Notes: generated by a model not told the origin, from the letters alone. A DNA stretch of 64,000 bases from Cladorrhinum sp. PSN259 (GCA_033725935.1 MU867102.1:248001-312000); one strand, 5' to 3'; numbered from the stretch's first letter, positions 34,253-45,530 are shown. Numbers and translations are program-made.

Positions 34253-35204
34253 GTTGCAGGTTCTGTCTGCTTGGGACTGTCTTGAGTTGAAAGTTGGGTT
34301 GAAGATGTTGATGGATTGAATGATTTCTGTCCAGGGGAACGCAACAGCCCTATTTATGTGTTCTGCCTTCGAGATACCAAAGACTTACAATAGAACATCT
34401 TCCACAATGAAGATGTAACAGTTTGAAAGCCTTGGAGCGCATATTGCTTGGCAGCCAATATCACCATGCAGGCTGCGTGATGCTGAATAAGTCTAGGGAT
34501 GGGCTGAATGCATACTCCGTATAGACATACGGACTGTATTACCAAGCCTTCAGTCTAAAATACCTACTTGAATCCGACATATGAACAGAAAATAGCGTTG
34601 CACTAAGGATTTGTAAGATCTTTGCATGTGCGAGGATGTGACTTTGATGTCACGGTCTTGAGGCTGGCAGGGAGAGTTAAGAGGTACGTGTATGGTGTCT
34701 GGGTGACTGGCCATTGACAGCCCACGAATAACCGAGTAACTCACCGACGCATGCACAAGATTAATAATTCTTTACAAGCTTTAGATTGAGTTCTCTAAAT
34801 TGCCCTTGTGAACTGATATACGAGAGTTGCATCAACTCTTTGTGTTTTATCTCTGCATCCGCTCTGGTTATGCGAACTAAATGTATACATCATGTCACGA
34901 TGCTATTGATCTTGAAGTTGCTGAAGCGAAGAGATATCATTTTGCAGGTGATTTGCAGAAACCTCATCCGCTGCAGTGGCGGGACCAGATGAAACTTGAC
35001 TTCTATGCAACAGGACACGCAGATGTAGAGTTGCAGGATATATTGAAAGGAGAATGATGAGTCATGAAGACGCTAAAGTGATTCAATCCGCACCAAACAA
35101 AAGCAAAAAGAGGTCCTGGCGAATATCCTAAAATGACGCCATGGCCATCCTTGAAATACCTCCCAATCCGACACCTTTGATCGTTTTCCTTACAATCATG
35201 ACTT
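34253..35204. other. Intergenic, no supported gene
   Basis: Promoter of the secreted protein gene on one side and 3' region of the calmodulin-like gene on the other. Short frames only. Confidence 0.5.
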
Positions 35205-35982
35205 CTATTTCATGATGTGGGCGAACTCCTGGTCTGGTAGGCAGGTAGCAATGTCAGCAGAATGTTCCACGTACACGTACTCTGAGCAAGGTGAAAACTC
35301 ACAATCGATCTCGCCATTGCCATCCTTGTCAGCGAGCTTGACCATCTCGTCCAGCTCGGCATCCGACAGGTTCTCTCCAAGGGACTTGAGCACGTTGCGA
35401 AGCTCCTCGCTGGAGATGGTGCCGCTGCCGTCCTTGTCGAACACCTTGAAGGCGTTGACGAGTTCCTGCTCGGTGTCGGTCTCCTTGACGCCCTGCGACA
35501 TGAGCGAGAGGAACTCCTCAAAGGAAATGACGCCGTCCTTGTTGAGGTCGGCCTCGTTGACAATGTCTTGCAGCTCTTCGGTGCTGGGGTTCAGACCCAG
35601 CTCGCGCATGACCTGGCCGAGTTCGGCGGCAGTGATGTCGCCTGTGTGTTACAGTGAGTATTTGCCAGCTTTTCGCCGGGAAGGTAGCTAGAAAGAACAC
35701 TTACCAGTGCCATCCTTGTCCTAAAATGCAGATTCACACATGATGCATCAGTGCCATGCCACATTGATATGCATGCCATCGCAAGGCCGCGTGATCTTGG
35801 CGGGGATGCATCGAGATGGAGATGGCTGGGGGGGGAGACTGGAATGGGGAGCACTCACAAAGATCTCAAACACCTCGCGGTACTGCGCGATTTCATCGGG
35901 ACTGAGGGTTGTCTTTGGGGCCTAGACAATTATCAGCGCGTGATCACATGAGACCTGTCAAATATATGGCCATACGCACCAT
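35205..35982 (-). CDS. Calmodulin-like four EF-hand protein, 149 aa
   Basis: Five exons: 35982-35980 (the ATG codon alone), 35921-35859, 35720-35705, 35641-35303 and 35233-35205, with correct phases throughout. The product has exactly the calmodulin length of 149 residues. All four calcium loops keep their acidic ligands: DKDGTGDITAAE, DLNKDGVISFEE, DKDGSGTISSEE and DKDGNGEIDYQE. The sequence diverges from canonical fungal calmodulin (for example MAPKTTLSPDEIAQYREVF at the start), so it could be a calmodulin paralogue rather than the single essential calmodulin. The last intron (35234-35302, 69 bp) has no stop and is in frame, so retention would give a longer isoform. Intact, ends TAG. Confidence 0.9.
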
Positions 35983-37258
35983 GTTTTTTTTTTATAGGAG
36001 CGATGATGGTTGTGGTGATAATCAATCTTTAGGGCAGCAGAAACGGGTTCCTCGCAGTACTTGGACGGGATGGCGGGGTCGGTGTCCAGAACTTTTGGAT
36101 CGAAAAGTCAGGCTCCGATGGGCTGAGAATTATTGGAAGCGATGAGGGGGAGGGGCAGTTATCGCCTATCATGAAACACGTGCCTGCTGTTGGCGGAGCT
36201 GGGCCGATGTGCCACTTCCCTGCAGGTTCTGTTTTGGAGTGCCAAGCTGAAGCCAAGACGCGTAAAGTGGGAGGTCCCTTTTGATTCGTCAACTTGGCCG
36301 AAGCAGAGCCGTCCATGAACTCGCGAGAAACCTTCTTCTGTCCATCTGATCGCCCTGGCAATGCACGGTCCAAGTCAACAAAATAAAAAGGGGGTATTAA
36401 CCATGAAGGTGAATGAACCAAAAAGAATTTTCGCAAGAGAATGCAGAATAAAGAGAGCACTAAGTTCTCGTTGGTGCGATAGCTATGCCTTCTTCAAGTG
36501 TCATTGCAATCTCTAAGCCATGCTTTGTCGCGCAGTGTCTCGGAACTGGAACCCGGCTCCCTTATCACCACTACATTTCGGGTTATTTTTTTTCCGGTTA
36601 TGCCCGATAACGCTCAGAATCAATAACGATCACCACTACATGCTTGAAAGAGGTTGGGGGTTTGACACTGCGATCAATACTCAGGATCGTGGTTTATGCG
36701 CAATTGTGGGACTGACATCGTTATGGGTCTCGGAGATGAGGACAAGTTAGGAAGTTGAAGCTTTCAGCAACATTAAACGTAAAGTACGATAGAAGGTTGG
36801 GAACGAAGAGAAGAAATTGATACCGACCCTAAGATACAGATCTAGAAGCCGGTGTGTGTTAGTGAAGGTAATAGATTTACCTTAGGATGACTTGTTTTGT
36901 CATGGGTAGAATGCTTCGACGATGGTCCTGTGTGAAGACCTTGGCCACGAGTGTCATTATCACAATGTTACACCAACATCTGCACGATGACAAAAAAAGA
37001 AGAAGAAGAAGAAGATAAAAATCTGGCTGAAGGTTTTATTATCAAAAACATGTCTCCCCATAAAAGCAATACACCAACAAAAACACAAAATTGTTCTAGT
37101 TATGTGGTTGTGCGGCCTAGTAGCACCTGTAACACACATAAAGAGAACTCGACAAGAAGCAGAATTATAATTGCCACTCAGGAAACTTCCTTCAACCTCT
37201 CCAATCTCGTCGCACCACGCTGATCAATGGTCAATGCTTGTACATCGCGAAGCGTTAT
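35983..37258. other. Intergenic, no supported gene
   Basis: Contains the calmodulin-like promoter and a GAA-rich tract near 36990-37015. Open frames here lack motifs. Confidence 0.5.
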
Positions 37259-38242
37259 TCAAGGGCCGCCGTTCTCGAGCCATTCACCGCCGGACCAACC
37301 ACCGCCTTCACGGCTCTCGCCCTCGAATCCATCCGACTCCCAGCCTCCGTGTTCGGATTCGCCAAAGACGGGCTTGTGGTGGCAGGGCTTCCTCTTCGGG
37401 CACTTCGGGTAGTGGGGAGGGTTGGGGCACACCGGGCACACCGGGCACGTGCCCCTCGGAATAGTACTAGTAGCACAAGTAGGACGGTTGATTGCGGTGT
37501 TCCGCAGGGTTACTGAGCTGGTGAGAGAGAAAAGAGATCCCTCAAGGGTGCTGTCAATGCCCTCGACTAAAATGTCCTTGCCTACAAGGAACTTCCCTTG
37601 CGCGATGACCCTCGTGCCGATGATCAGTCTACCCTGCACAAGGAAAAAAACGTTGCAGGCCTGTGCCTTGTTCCGGAGCTCGATGACTGCTCGATCTCGA
37701 ATGTTGAAGTTGCCCCGGATCTTGAAAATCCAGACAGCGTTGGGGTCGCCCTGTGCGTCGAGGATAAGGGTTTTGTCACTACCGAGGTCAAGGTCGCCCG
37801 GGCCGTTACCGTCTGCTCGGTAGTAATAGCCTGGCTTGGGAATGCTGAAGGGCGAATCCCCGATATCCCCCACTTCGATTTCGATCCCGCCAATACGGGT
37901 ATAAGCTTCGGTGAAAGCGTCCGAAAGATCATTCCGCACACGCAGAGCTTCCAGATTCAGCGGTTGTTTGGTGCCGACAAGTTTCCCGTCGGGGAAATCG
38001 ATGAGCTCGACGCTTTCTCCACCCGAATGACCCGGCCAGACGCCAATATTGCCAGTAATCGACGAATACGGATTCTCGCCGATGCTTAGGACTCGGTCTG
38101 CAGCGAAGATTGCGTAGTTGTTGGCGCCGCCGAGGTTGACAGGCCGGCTGCCCTGGTCAGGGCCTTGGGCATTGCCGAGGCTAAGGAGCCCGAGGGCAAA
38201 GAATGCAAGGAGGTGCATTGACCTGGTCATGGTGGGCTGCAT
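37259..38242 (-). CDS. Secreted DUF3494 ice-binding-like protein
   Basis: An intronless frame of 327 residues; a second in-frame ATG at 38230 would shorten it by four. The signal peptide (MHLLAFFALGLLSLGNAQG) leads into a DUF3494 domain with the hallmark start LGGANNYAIFA, then TGNIGVWPG, AFTEAYTRIGG, GYYYRADG and AVWIFKIRGNFN. This beta-helical fold is that of many microbial ice-binding (antifreeze) proteins, though members without ice activity exist. The C-terminal 70 residues are unusual: a Cys/Pro tract (CPVCPVCPNPPHYPKC) and then a Gly/Glu/Ser-rich tail. The tail could form disulfide or metal links or anchor the protein to the wall; this is inference. Intact. Confidence 0.8.
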   Translation of the reverse strand: MQPTMTRSMHLLAFFALGLLSLGNAQGPDQGSRPVNLGGANNYAIFAADRVLSIGENPYSSITGNIGVWPGHSGGESVELIDFPDGKLVGTKQPLNLEALRVRNDLSDAFTEAYTRIGGIEIEVGDIGDSPFSIPKPGYYYRADGNGPGDLDLGSDKTLILDAQGDPNAVWIFKIRGNFNIRDRAVIELRNKAQACNVFFLVQGRLIIGTRVIAQGKFLVGKDILVEGIDSTLEGSLFSLTSSVTLRNTAINRPTCATSTIPRGTCPVCPVCPNPPHYPKCPKRKPCHHKPVFGESEHGGWESDGFEGESREGGGWSGGEWLENGGP

Positions 38243-39535
38243 AAGCTAAGCCGAGATAAATATCAAAAAGAATGAATGCCAAATGAACGAGTGTGGCCGA
38301 TGATGATAGAAGAAAGCAGACATAAAAACAAGGTGCAGAGCACTTTTATACTTATACCTCTATTTCATCATGGGTATCACCAGACTTTCAATCCCCAGCC
38401 TTGCTCAAAGATCTAGATTTGGTATTAGCCCTTCAGAACTCCAGCATGTTATGTCTCACTCTGCCATAACATGACAGGAATGATGGGAACCGTGTATTCG
38501 GGACAATAGACCGAATATGGATGCACGCGCCAGTCGCGCTTAGCATTCTTGTGGAATTCTGAAACAGATGTTGTTGTCTAATTTCTGAGACATCCGCTGG
38601 GATGAACTAGACGGAGAGAGTCTTCCGAATAATCAGTGCCAACCTGAGAGGCCTGTCAAGTCCGCTGAACAGAACAATCTCAGTCAAAGCGGCCGTGGAA
38701 TGTTGTTGAACACCGTGAACCCGATGCTGCTAAGCATCCCCGATCTCGCTGGCTGATGAAGAGTCAGCCATCCAGGGTGACTGCATGAGAAAACCGTGAC
38801 TAAAAGTAGCACACACACGAAAAAAACCATTGGAAAAAGGAGAAGCCTGGAATCACTTGGCCATACCGCCTAGCTTATCGCGGTACTGCTTACCTCTTTG
38901 GTTCAACGTGTCTGCATGCCACCCAGAGTGCAATCTCAGCTGCGGATACATGGCTGAGTTCAGGTTCTGCAAGTTCCGGTCATTCTGATAATGACAGAGG
39001 CAAGAATGCTGGGCCAGTGTCTGGGGTAGGGGCTGCCAGGCGCGTCAATTTAACGCGTGACATGCTAACCACACTTTTCGCCGCAGATGGTCAGTCATCT
39101 TGTCGTGAAAAAACTGACATCTCAAGATATACACTATGGAGTATAAAAAACGTTACAGGAAGCAAGGAAAGAAACTGGGAATAAGAAAGTTCTGAAAACC
39201 ATGTCTATTCTCATCCCCTTCCCTATTTCTTAAACCTACTTAGCTACATACTCTATTATTATTCTCCTCTCTCCGCTACTACCCCTGACCTCTACCTCTC
39301 CCCCAAGTCCACGTATATCATTAATAAAGAGTGGACATAAATTAGCCGGGTGCATAGCATCGTGAGCGTCATTAAGCGGCCGTTGAGCCGCAGTCGTTAG
39401 TAAGGATCGTATTCGTTGAGTCATAAACGCCAAAAATCCATCGCCATATCTCTCTCTCGTTTCGTCTCTGCTCCTATTCGTCTGTATCCTCTCATTGTTT
39501 GTTTTGCCTTTCTCAAAGCTATCAACGAAAACCCT
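38243..39535. other. Intergenic, no supported gene
   Basis: Upstream region of the DUF3494 gene and 3' flank of the amine oxidase gene. Only short frames. Confidence 0.5.
38343..38350 (-). promoter_or_regulatory. TATA box of the DUF3494 gene
   Basis: TATAAAAG on the minus strand, about 100 bp upstream of the start codon. Confidence 0.5.
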
Positions 39536-41884
39536 TCAGATGTTAACCCACGGAAGGATCTTGGTGGAAGGCTCCTCCAGAGCAACCTTGCAAGTGGGCA
39601 GCTCGACGCCATAGTCCTCGTAAGAGATGGCGCCAGTCTTGGGGTCAGAAACGATCCAGCGCCTGTTGAGCAGGTCGCTCTCCTGGGCGCGGTCATTAAA
39701 GTTCTGAGGAGCGAAAATAATACTGGAGACGGCCTCGCTGTAGAGAGTGACGGGAACGTCCTCGGAGCGGGTGAAGTGGTGCATGCCGAGATTAAACCAG
39801 AGGACGATATCCTCCTTGTCAACGCTCTCGTCATCAAAGAACTTGGCAAAGTCCTGCTGAGGAGCGAGAGGGAGGTTGACGTTCTGCCAGGAGTTGGCGT
39901 AGGGCTCGTTGTCGTGCTGCTTGGTGACGGCGAGGTGGGACTTGAGGAGAGTGGAGGACTTCTTGCTGAAGGGAGAGTTGTCGATCGAGAGGTGGATGTT
40001 GGAGCGGCCGGGAACAATGCGGTAGCCGCGGGGGACACCCCAGGAGTTGGGCTTCTCCTCGTTGATGATGCAGAACATGCTCTGACCGTTGGTGGCCCAG
40101 TTGAACTGCTGCTCCTTGTCCATGTTGTAAGCCTTGAGCTCCATCTGCTCGAAGGTGCCGAGCTCGGGGAACCAGGGCTGAGTCTGGTTGACCACGACGA
40201 GATCGGTGCGCTGGAGGGAGTTCTTGGCGTCAATGATGTCAAAGTCGGCCTTGAATGTCAAGATGTGGTCGTGGTAGCTGCCCTGGGTACCCTGATAGAT
40301 TCTGGGGCCGAAATTGCCCTGATCCTTGTAGTAGGGGGAGGACTGGAGGTAACCGGAAGCGCGGACCTCGATCTCGAGGGAGCCATCAATGTGGAAACCG
40401 TAGTCGAAGAGATAGTCGTAGTTGCCAACAGTAGCGACGTGACGAATGTGGAGGGCAGAGCTCTTGACAGAGGCGAGATGAGAGAAGCCGTTGGGGTTGC
40501 TGCTGCTGCCGTAGCGGTGGCGAGCGAGAGGATAGCCGGAGTCAGCTTCGAAGATGCACAGAGCCTGGGGGTGGACCTCGGTCTTGTCTGTGGAGCCGGG
40601 GAAGCTGAGGTTAAACATGGTGGCACCGAAGGGGCAGTCAAAGCCCTCAACGAGGGTGGCCGAGTATGTTCCGATGCTGAAGTAAGTGTCATGGTAGACG
40701 GTGTTGGCGGCCTTGGGCTGGTTGCCGGCATACTGAGCGGCGGCCTCCTGGAGAGAGAGCTCGTAGATGATGCGCTCGCCCTTGTACTTGATGTCGTAGA
40801 ACATGACGCCGAGAACGCGAGTGAAGCTGATGTAGAAAGACCAGCCCATGTACTCGATGTAGTTCTGGGCCTTGTCAACCTTGTAGCGCTTGCCACCAAC
40901 CTCGAGGCTCTGGGGAGCGGCGCGGTCATCAAGATCACGGACACCCATCTCGCCCTTGCGCTCCATGGTGGCCCAGCCCTGGTCGCGAGTCTGAGGGAAC
41001 TCGTTCTTGAGCTCGCCAGCCTCGTAAGCGGCGCGCAGCTCAGCAGCGGTAGGGAAGAAGCGAGTGTTGGTAACATAGCCGCGGAAGGTCCACTTGGTGA
41101 TGTCGGTGCCGGTGGTGTCGAGGATGGTGTAGAAGTCAACAGGGGTCATGTAAGAAGCAATGCCAGGGTAGCGGAACATGATGGTGACAAAGGATTGCGT
41201 CCCATCCCAAGAGTTGGGGCCGGTACTAGCGGCGACCAGGTCGGTGCGGTTGTCGCCAGAGCCGTAGTAAACACCATCAAAGAGCTCCTTGGTGATGTCG
41301 GCAACCTCAGACATGGCGTTCTTGAGGAGAGATTGGTAACCAGCAGTGCGCTTGCCATCATAATAGCGGCCGTCAAAGGGAATGGCGCCGCCCTTGCCGC
41401 CGTTAAACACGAAGTCGTATGGCTGAATAGTGGTCTTGTCGGAGAAGGGAAGAGGGCCAACCATGTACTCCTGAGAGACGGGCTCAGCCTTGCCGCCTTC
41501 AAAGATGACGACACGAGCGTACTGGGCAGGCTTCTCGCCATTGCCGTCGATGTAGCTCAATACCTCGGTCTTGTTGAGATGGAGGGTGTCTATGAAGAAG
41601 ACATAGTTGTCGGTAAGAGTGGCGTTGGCCGGCGCAGTGAGGTTGAGTCCGGTAGCGGGATCGTGAAGGTAAGCCCAGACAGCCTTGGTGTCTTCTGGGG
41701 AGATGGGAGCCCAGGGGTTCTCCTTTGGAGCCTTGGTCTGAGGAGCCTCGTCAGAGATGGAGCAGGTGCGAACTTCGTCACTAGCGAGACTGATGGCACG
41801 CTTCCAGAATTGGGGTTCAGGACGAGCGGCGGCAGAAGAGATGGTAGTGGCCAACAGGGCCGCCACCACAGACTTGGAGAGCAT
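39536..41884 (-). CDS. Secreted copper amine oxidase
   Basis: An intronless 782-residue protein with an N-terminal signal peptide (MLSKSVVAALLATTISSAAA). It oxidatively deaminates primary amines to aldehyde, ammonia and hydrogen peroxide using copper and a self-made topaquinone. Key sites are visible: the topaquinone tyrosine in TVGNYDYLFDYG, two copper His in SYHDHILTF, the third copper His in LGMHHFTRSED, and the catalytic-base region NTVYHDTYFSIGTY. The length is slightly above the usual 650-700, with an N-terminal extension. Intact and GC-rich at third positions, which produces a long but spurious antisense frame. The 3' end is at 39536. Confidence 0.9.
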   Translation of the reverse strand: MLSKSVVAALLATTISSAAARPEPQFWKRAISLASDEVRTCSISDEAPQTKAPKENPWAPISPEDTKAVWAYLHDPATGLNLTAPANATLTDNYVFFIDTLHLNKTEVLSYIDGNGEKPAQYARVVIFEGGKAEPVSQEYMVGPLPFSDKTTIQPYDFVFNGGKGGAIPFDGRYYDGKRTAGYQSLLKNAMSEVADITKELFDGVYYGSGDNRTDLVAASTGPNSWDGTQSFVTIMFRYPGIASYMTPVDFYTILDTTGTDITKWTFRGYVTNTRFFPTAAELRAAYEAGELKNEFPQTRDQGWATMERKGEMGVRDLDDRAAPQSLEVGGKRYKVDKAQNYIEYMGWSFYISFTRVLGVMFYDIKYKGERIIYELSLQEAAAQYAGNQPKAANTVYHDTYFSIGTYSATLVEGFDCPFGATMFNLSFPGSTDKTEVHPQALCIFEADSGYPLARHRYGSSSNPNGFSHLASVKSSALHIRHVATVGNYDYLFDYGFHIDGSLEIEVRASGYLQSSPYYKDQGNFGPRIYQGTQGSYHDHILTFKADFDIIDAKNSLQRTDLVVVNQTQPWFPELGTFEQMELKAYNMDKEQQFNWATNGQSMFCIINEEKPNSWGVPRGYRIVPGRSNIHLSIDNSPFSKKSSTLLKSHLAVTKQHDNEPYANSWQNVNLPLAPQQDFAKFFDDESVDKEDIVLWFNLGMHHFTRSEDVPVTLYSEAVSSIIFAPQNFNDRAQESDLLNRRWIVSDPKTGAISYEDYGVELPTCKVALEEPSTKILPWVNI

Positions 41885-44187
41885 CTTGAACTTTTTTGGC
41901 TCTCAAGTAAGAGTCAAAGAAGTTTGTTGATGTATCAGGTAAGGAGGAAGGTTGAGGATGAGGATGAGTATGGGGAGAGATGTTGGCCATTGAGGGTCGA
42001 GACGCAGCATCTTTATACAAAATTCATCACCACCAGACACTTTGAGATATCAGAATGTCGGCCCGGGTGTCCCATGCATTGCTCCGCATTCCCGAAGACC
42101 GGGAAGCACATCGATCCCTCAGCGATAAGATAGCGGGTTCTCCACGTAGCGACTATGGGACTTGGCATTTTGACGTGCTTGATATCGCACCCGGCGGGGA
42201 GAGCTGAGAAGGTCGATATGCTTGTTCGTGGACCATGATTGCTAGTGTTTTTTCTCTTGCAAAAAGATATCAACATTGCATCTCAAATGTAGCACAAGAA
42301 GTTCTATTAACTCAGCAGTCATTATTATTCCTACATGGTCTGCCAAATCGATGCTACACTTTATAAGATCACAACTCGGAAAGAAATTCGCCGATGAACG
42401 TCTGGTATGGAGTGTTGCATCGTGCCTCTCAATCCAGGCACACGGGTCAATGTGGCGTTCATGATCCCATTGGACCCTTGGACCCAGACTTTGACAGCCA
42501 TGTGGTTTAGTGTAGTGCTTGTCGAAGGCTTGTTGACGGCCGGTAATGCTTGGCAGTGGGGTGGTGGGAGATATGATATCTTGGAGATATCATTTTTCGG
42601 TGGTCCCGTCAAGCTCAAATGCGGCACCTGGTGTTGAAATATCCACCACCGGTCCCGAAAATGCAAGCTCTTATGGGATCTTGAATCCATCCCGCGCACG
42701 ACCTTGGCCCACCATCCTGGGGAAGAGATTGATAAGGTGTCCACGGCTTCTGCCTTGGAGAAGAATTACCAATCAATATTCCTGGCCACTCAGTTCAGCA
42801 AGCCTTGATACAGTTGGCATGCCAAGCTCGCCATCCCGGATTCCCGGCCGAATTGTTGCATCCTGCCCAGATGCCAAGACGTTGGTTGTCCTTGGCCACG
42901 ACCCCTCTCTCGATGAGATAAGAAAAGATCTTTACTAATAGCGAAGATATGCCTATGTTCTCCCATGACTGTTGTGAAAAGCTTTGAACGGTATCTGGTA
43001 TCAAGATCCGAGCATCCGGCCAGCGCAAGCAACCGTAACCAATAATTCTTCCGCTAGCATCGCATCGCCGCGGGGTGAGATATCGAGTTGAGACCGTGAG
43101 AGGTCCACCGAGATCAGGTCGTGAAGAGGAGTGCAGGCAACGAAGCCAGCAGTCGTGGGGAAGGCAAGGTTGTGTAGCGGGACGCCGGTAAGGGGAGGGC
43201 GGTTTGGCCGTCGGGATTTGGACAAGGATACCGCAAGAGCTGATGGAAACAACAGGAGCCCGAGTTGAAGTTTTGTTGAGAAAGATCCCCTTGCGTTTAT
43301 AAAATTCATGGCGGCAGCGGAGCTTGCAGAATACAGCGAAAGGTAGAGTACCATAAAGTGGTCAGGTGTCGTGCCGATCGCGTCGGAAAATTCCAGCAGG
43401 CACTCGGAAATACCTTTGCGATTGGCGGGGGTGAGCACCCATGCAGTTTTGGCATGGCATGCATGGCTATAAGATGTTGGTAATAAAGTTAATTGTTGCA
43501 ACGATGTTTGAGTGACAAGAAAAATAGAGAGAAGGTATAAAAAAAGAAGCAGCGTGACAGGCAAGTTTGTGTGCTCCGCAAAAGGATGTCAGCCGTCAGA
43601 AAAGCGTAATTAGGGTTTGGTGGCGAGCCTGAGTCGAAAACTTTCTCTTTGAGTTGTGTCAAGTGGATATACACAGGTGCTCACAATCAGGACGAAAGAG
43701 ATTTACCCCCAACAGGACAACTTAATAATCGTAAATTTCACATTTGATCATAGAGCCGTCATGCTTGGATGCAAATTAACGTACCTCAGAATACCATGAT
43801 TTGGTACCATAGGGTATGGGTTTGGTCTCGTGGCTTTCTCTGAGGACATTATGGTTAAGACACAAGATGGAAATAAAAGACTTGGAGAAATAAAGGCACA
43901 AGCCCCAGGATTATATAGCCTGTCCAGATAATATACGTACAAATGACACCCAAGTTGTCGTATGAAGACGGAAGAAGACAAGGCAGCTACAAGTGAAAAA
44001 CGGGTGGCGTTTGTTCAAGATTTAGTTACGATGAAATAAAGTTGTGGCTTGAACTTGAGAGTGTCCCCTTCCATTAATCTTTAACCTTCACCCTGATACT
44101 CGCTTATTCCACCAAGCTTCATTCCGCGATCCTTTCCCCATCATCCCATAAGCCCAAAATCACCCCTCTCAACTCAATCCTGACTCA
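41885..44187. other. Long intergenic stretch without a confident gene
   Basis: Contains a TATA-like element for the amine oxidase gene. A minus-strand frame near 43000-43310 (MNFINARGSFSTKLQLG) has a signal-like start, but nothing recognisable follows. A plus-strand peptide ends LVVLGHDPSLDE near 42935. Neither forms a convincing gene model. Confidence 0.4.
42011..42017 (-). promoter_or_regulatory. TATA-like box of the amine oxidase gene
   Basis: TATAAAG on the minus strand, about 130 bp upstream of ATG 41884. Confidence 0.4.
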
Positions 44188-44796
44188 TTATCCTCCATAA
44201 ACATCCAGGACACGACTTTGCACCTCCTCAAACTCCATAGCGCCACATTCCTCAGTCTCCAGGTGGGCAATCAGAGAGCCAAGAGTGGGAAACACGCGGT
44301 CGCAAAAGTCGTTTGGGCAAATATTCTCGGTGGTGAGATGACCAATGTCCTCCATACTTGCAGCCTCTGGGCAATTGTTGGTCTCGATGTGCATCACCAT
44401 AGTCGAGCACATTGGGAACTTTTGGTCACAGAGGGGACAGTTGACCGGATGAAATTTGGGGCTTGCAGTCGGCCCCAGCTCGGCTTGGCCTGCAGCGAGA
44501 TCCGTTTGTCCTGCGTCGAATGAGAGCTGATCATCGCGATGCGCACTGGAATGCCGGAGATGCTGAAACAAGATGTTAGATCCTGAAGACCATGAATAAT
44601 CACAAAAAACTCACACTCTGGATGCCCGAGTAACGGGCAAAGAAGCGATCGCACAACAGGCAGTAGAGGTGCTCTTCTTGATGCCGTGCTCCTCGCACTC
44701 TTCTTGGGTCGCAAAGGCGCAGTCGCAGTAAAAGACTGGGCACTCCCAATCGAGCTCCTCATGAACGCCTTCAGAGTCATACATCTTGAAGTCCAT
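44188..44796 (-). pseudogene. C2H2 zinc-finger gene with a one-base frameshift
   Basis: Two exons (44796-44615 and 44562-44188) with a 52-bp intron. The predicted protein of about 185 residues starts MDFKMYDSEGVHEELDWECP and carries several C2H2-type units: ECPVFYCDCAFATQEECEEH, YCLLCDRFFARYSGIQSHLRH (finger across the intron), NCPLCDQKFPMCSTMVMH and a C-terminal FCDRVFPTLGSLIAHLETE. A single missing base near 44672-44680 (AAGAAGAG tract) separates the first unit from the second. Without it the frame ends after ASRV. It may be a real mutation or a sequencing error in a short repeat. Nuclear nucleic-acid binding is inferred from the fingers. Confidence 0.6.
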
Positions 44797-45423
44797 GATG
44801 TTTTGGTGGGTAGTGTGAAAGAAGAAATTGTGAGCGTTTCGAGGAAGAAGGTGGGTGTGTTGAACAAGTATTGAGACATACCAAAAGAGTTATCACGGTC
44901 AGAGGAAGTGGTTGAGGGTTGTAAACAGAAAATTCAGGCCTGTCAAGAGAGAACCTGTGGTTTCTGTAATTTTTCTGCAGTGGCTTGAAGTATCCCGATG
45001 AAAAGAAAACTTGCAATCGCCGGGAAGGAGCGTACCTGGTCCGGCCAGAAGGCCAATTTAACAATTCTGGTAGGTACTGTACCCGCTTATCGTTTTGCAA
45101 ACTTTCAATAAAATACCGATAATTTGCGAGAAGTTTAGTGGCCGATGGGATAAAAAAGGTCACCTCCCATCTACTTTGCCAATGGCTCTGGATGGGTACA
45201 GTCTTTAACGATGTCTGATGGGATTTATTCATGTTGAAATATCTCTCTGAGAAGACTTTTCCCACAAACACAAAAACATCAAGCTAACCACATTTTCTCT
45301 TGCCATATTCTCAATGTAAAAGACATCCCAGCATTCACTACCTCGAGGCTCATGTGGTCGAAGTGTAATTTGTACATAGTAGGATGTGCAGTGCAAAGTG
45401 GAGTCAGTGGTTCACTATTTAGA

Positions 45424-45430
45424 ACAAAAA
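45424..45430 (-). terminator. Pol III terminator of the tRNA gene
   Basis: A T-run on the minus strand about 15 bases after the tRNA 3' end. Confidence 0.6.
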
Positions 45431-45444
45431 AGGTTAAACCGAAT

Positions 45445-45530
45445 TGGACAATACCGGATTCGAACCGGTGACCTTCACATAGCTGGATAGAACCTGCGAA
45501 GCGAAAATCATACCCCTAGGCCAATTGCCC
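45445..45530 (-). tRNA. Intron-bearing tRNA, proline-like body, anticodon position reads CGC
   Basis: A complete cloverleaf folds by eye. The acceptor stem is GGGCAAT with ATTGTCC plus discriminator A. The D-arm is GGCCTAGGGGTATGAT, as in eukaryotic proline tRNAs. The anticodon stem is TTCGC with GTGAA, and the T-arm is perfect (ACCGG-TTCGAAT-CCGGT). The anticodon loop is 22 nt, fitting a 15-nt intron (GGTTCTATCCAGCTA) one base after the anticodon. Placed canonically the anticodon is CGC, which would read GCG (Ala), although the body resembles tRNA-Pro. A Pol III T-run follows. Identity is therefore uncertain, but the tRNA call itself is firm. Confidence 0.7.

Noticed and set aside
36029..36460. 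143-codon minus-strand frame
   Set aside because: Low-complexity composition, no motif, and it overlaps the likely promoter of the calmodulin-like gene.
39416..42133. 905-codon open frame on the plus strand
   Set aside because: It is exactly antisense to the copper amine oxidase gene, has a Val/Gly/Leu-rich composition typical of the complement of a GC3-rich gene, and contains no domain.
42747..42938. Possible metallo-beta-lactamase-like tail (LVVLGHDPSLDE) on the plus strand
   Set aside because: Only one short phrase resembles the family; no upstream metal-binding motif or exon chain could be assembled.
43001..43564. Minus-strand frame with a signal-like segment
   Set aside because: No recognisable mature domain, no clear promoter, and the frame ends abruptly without a plausible splice continuation.
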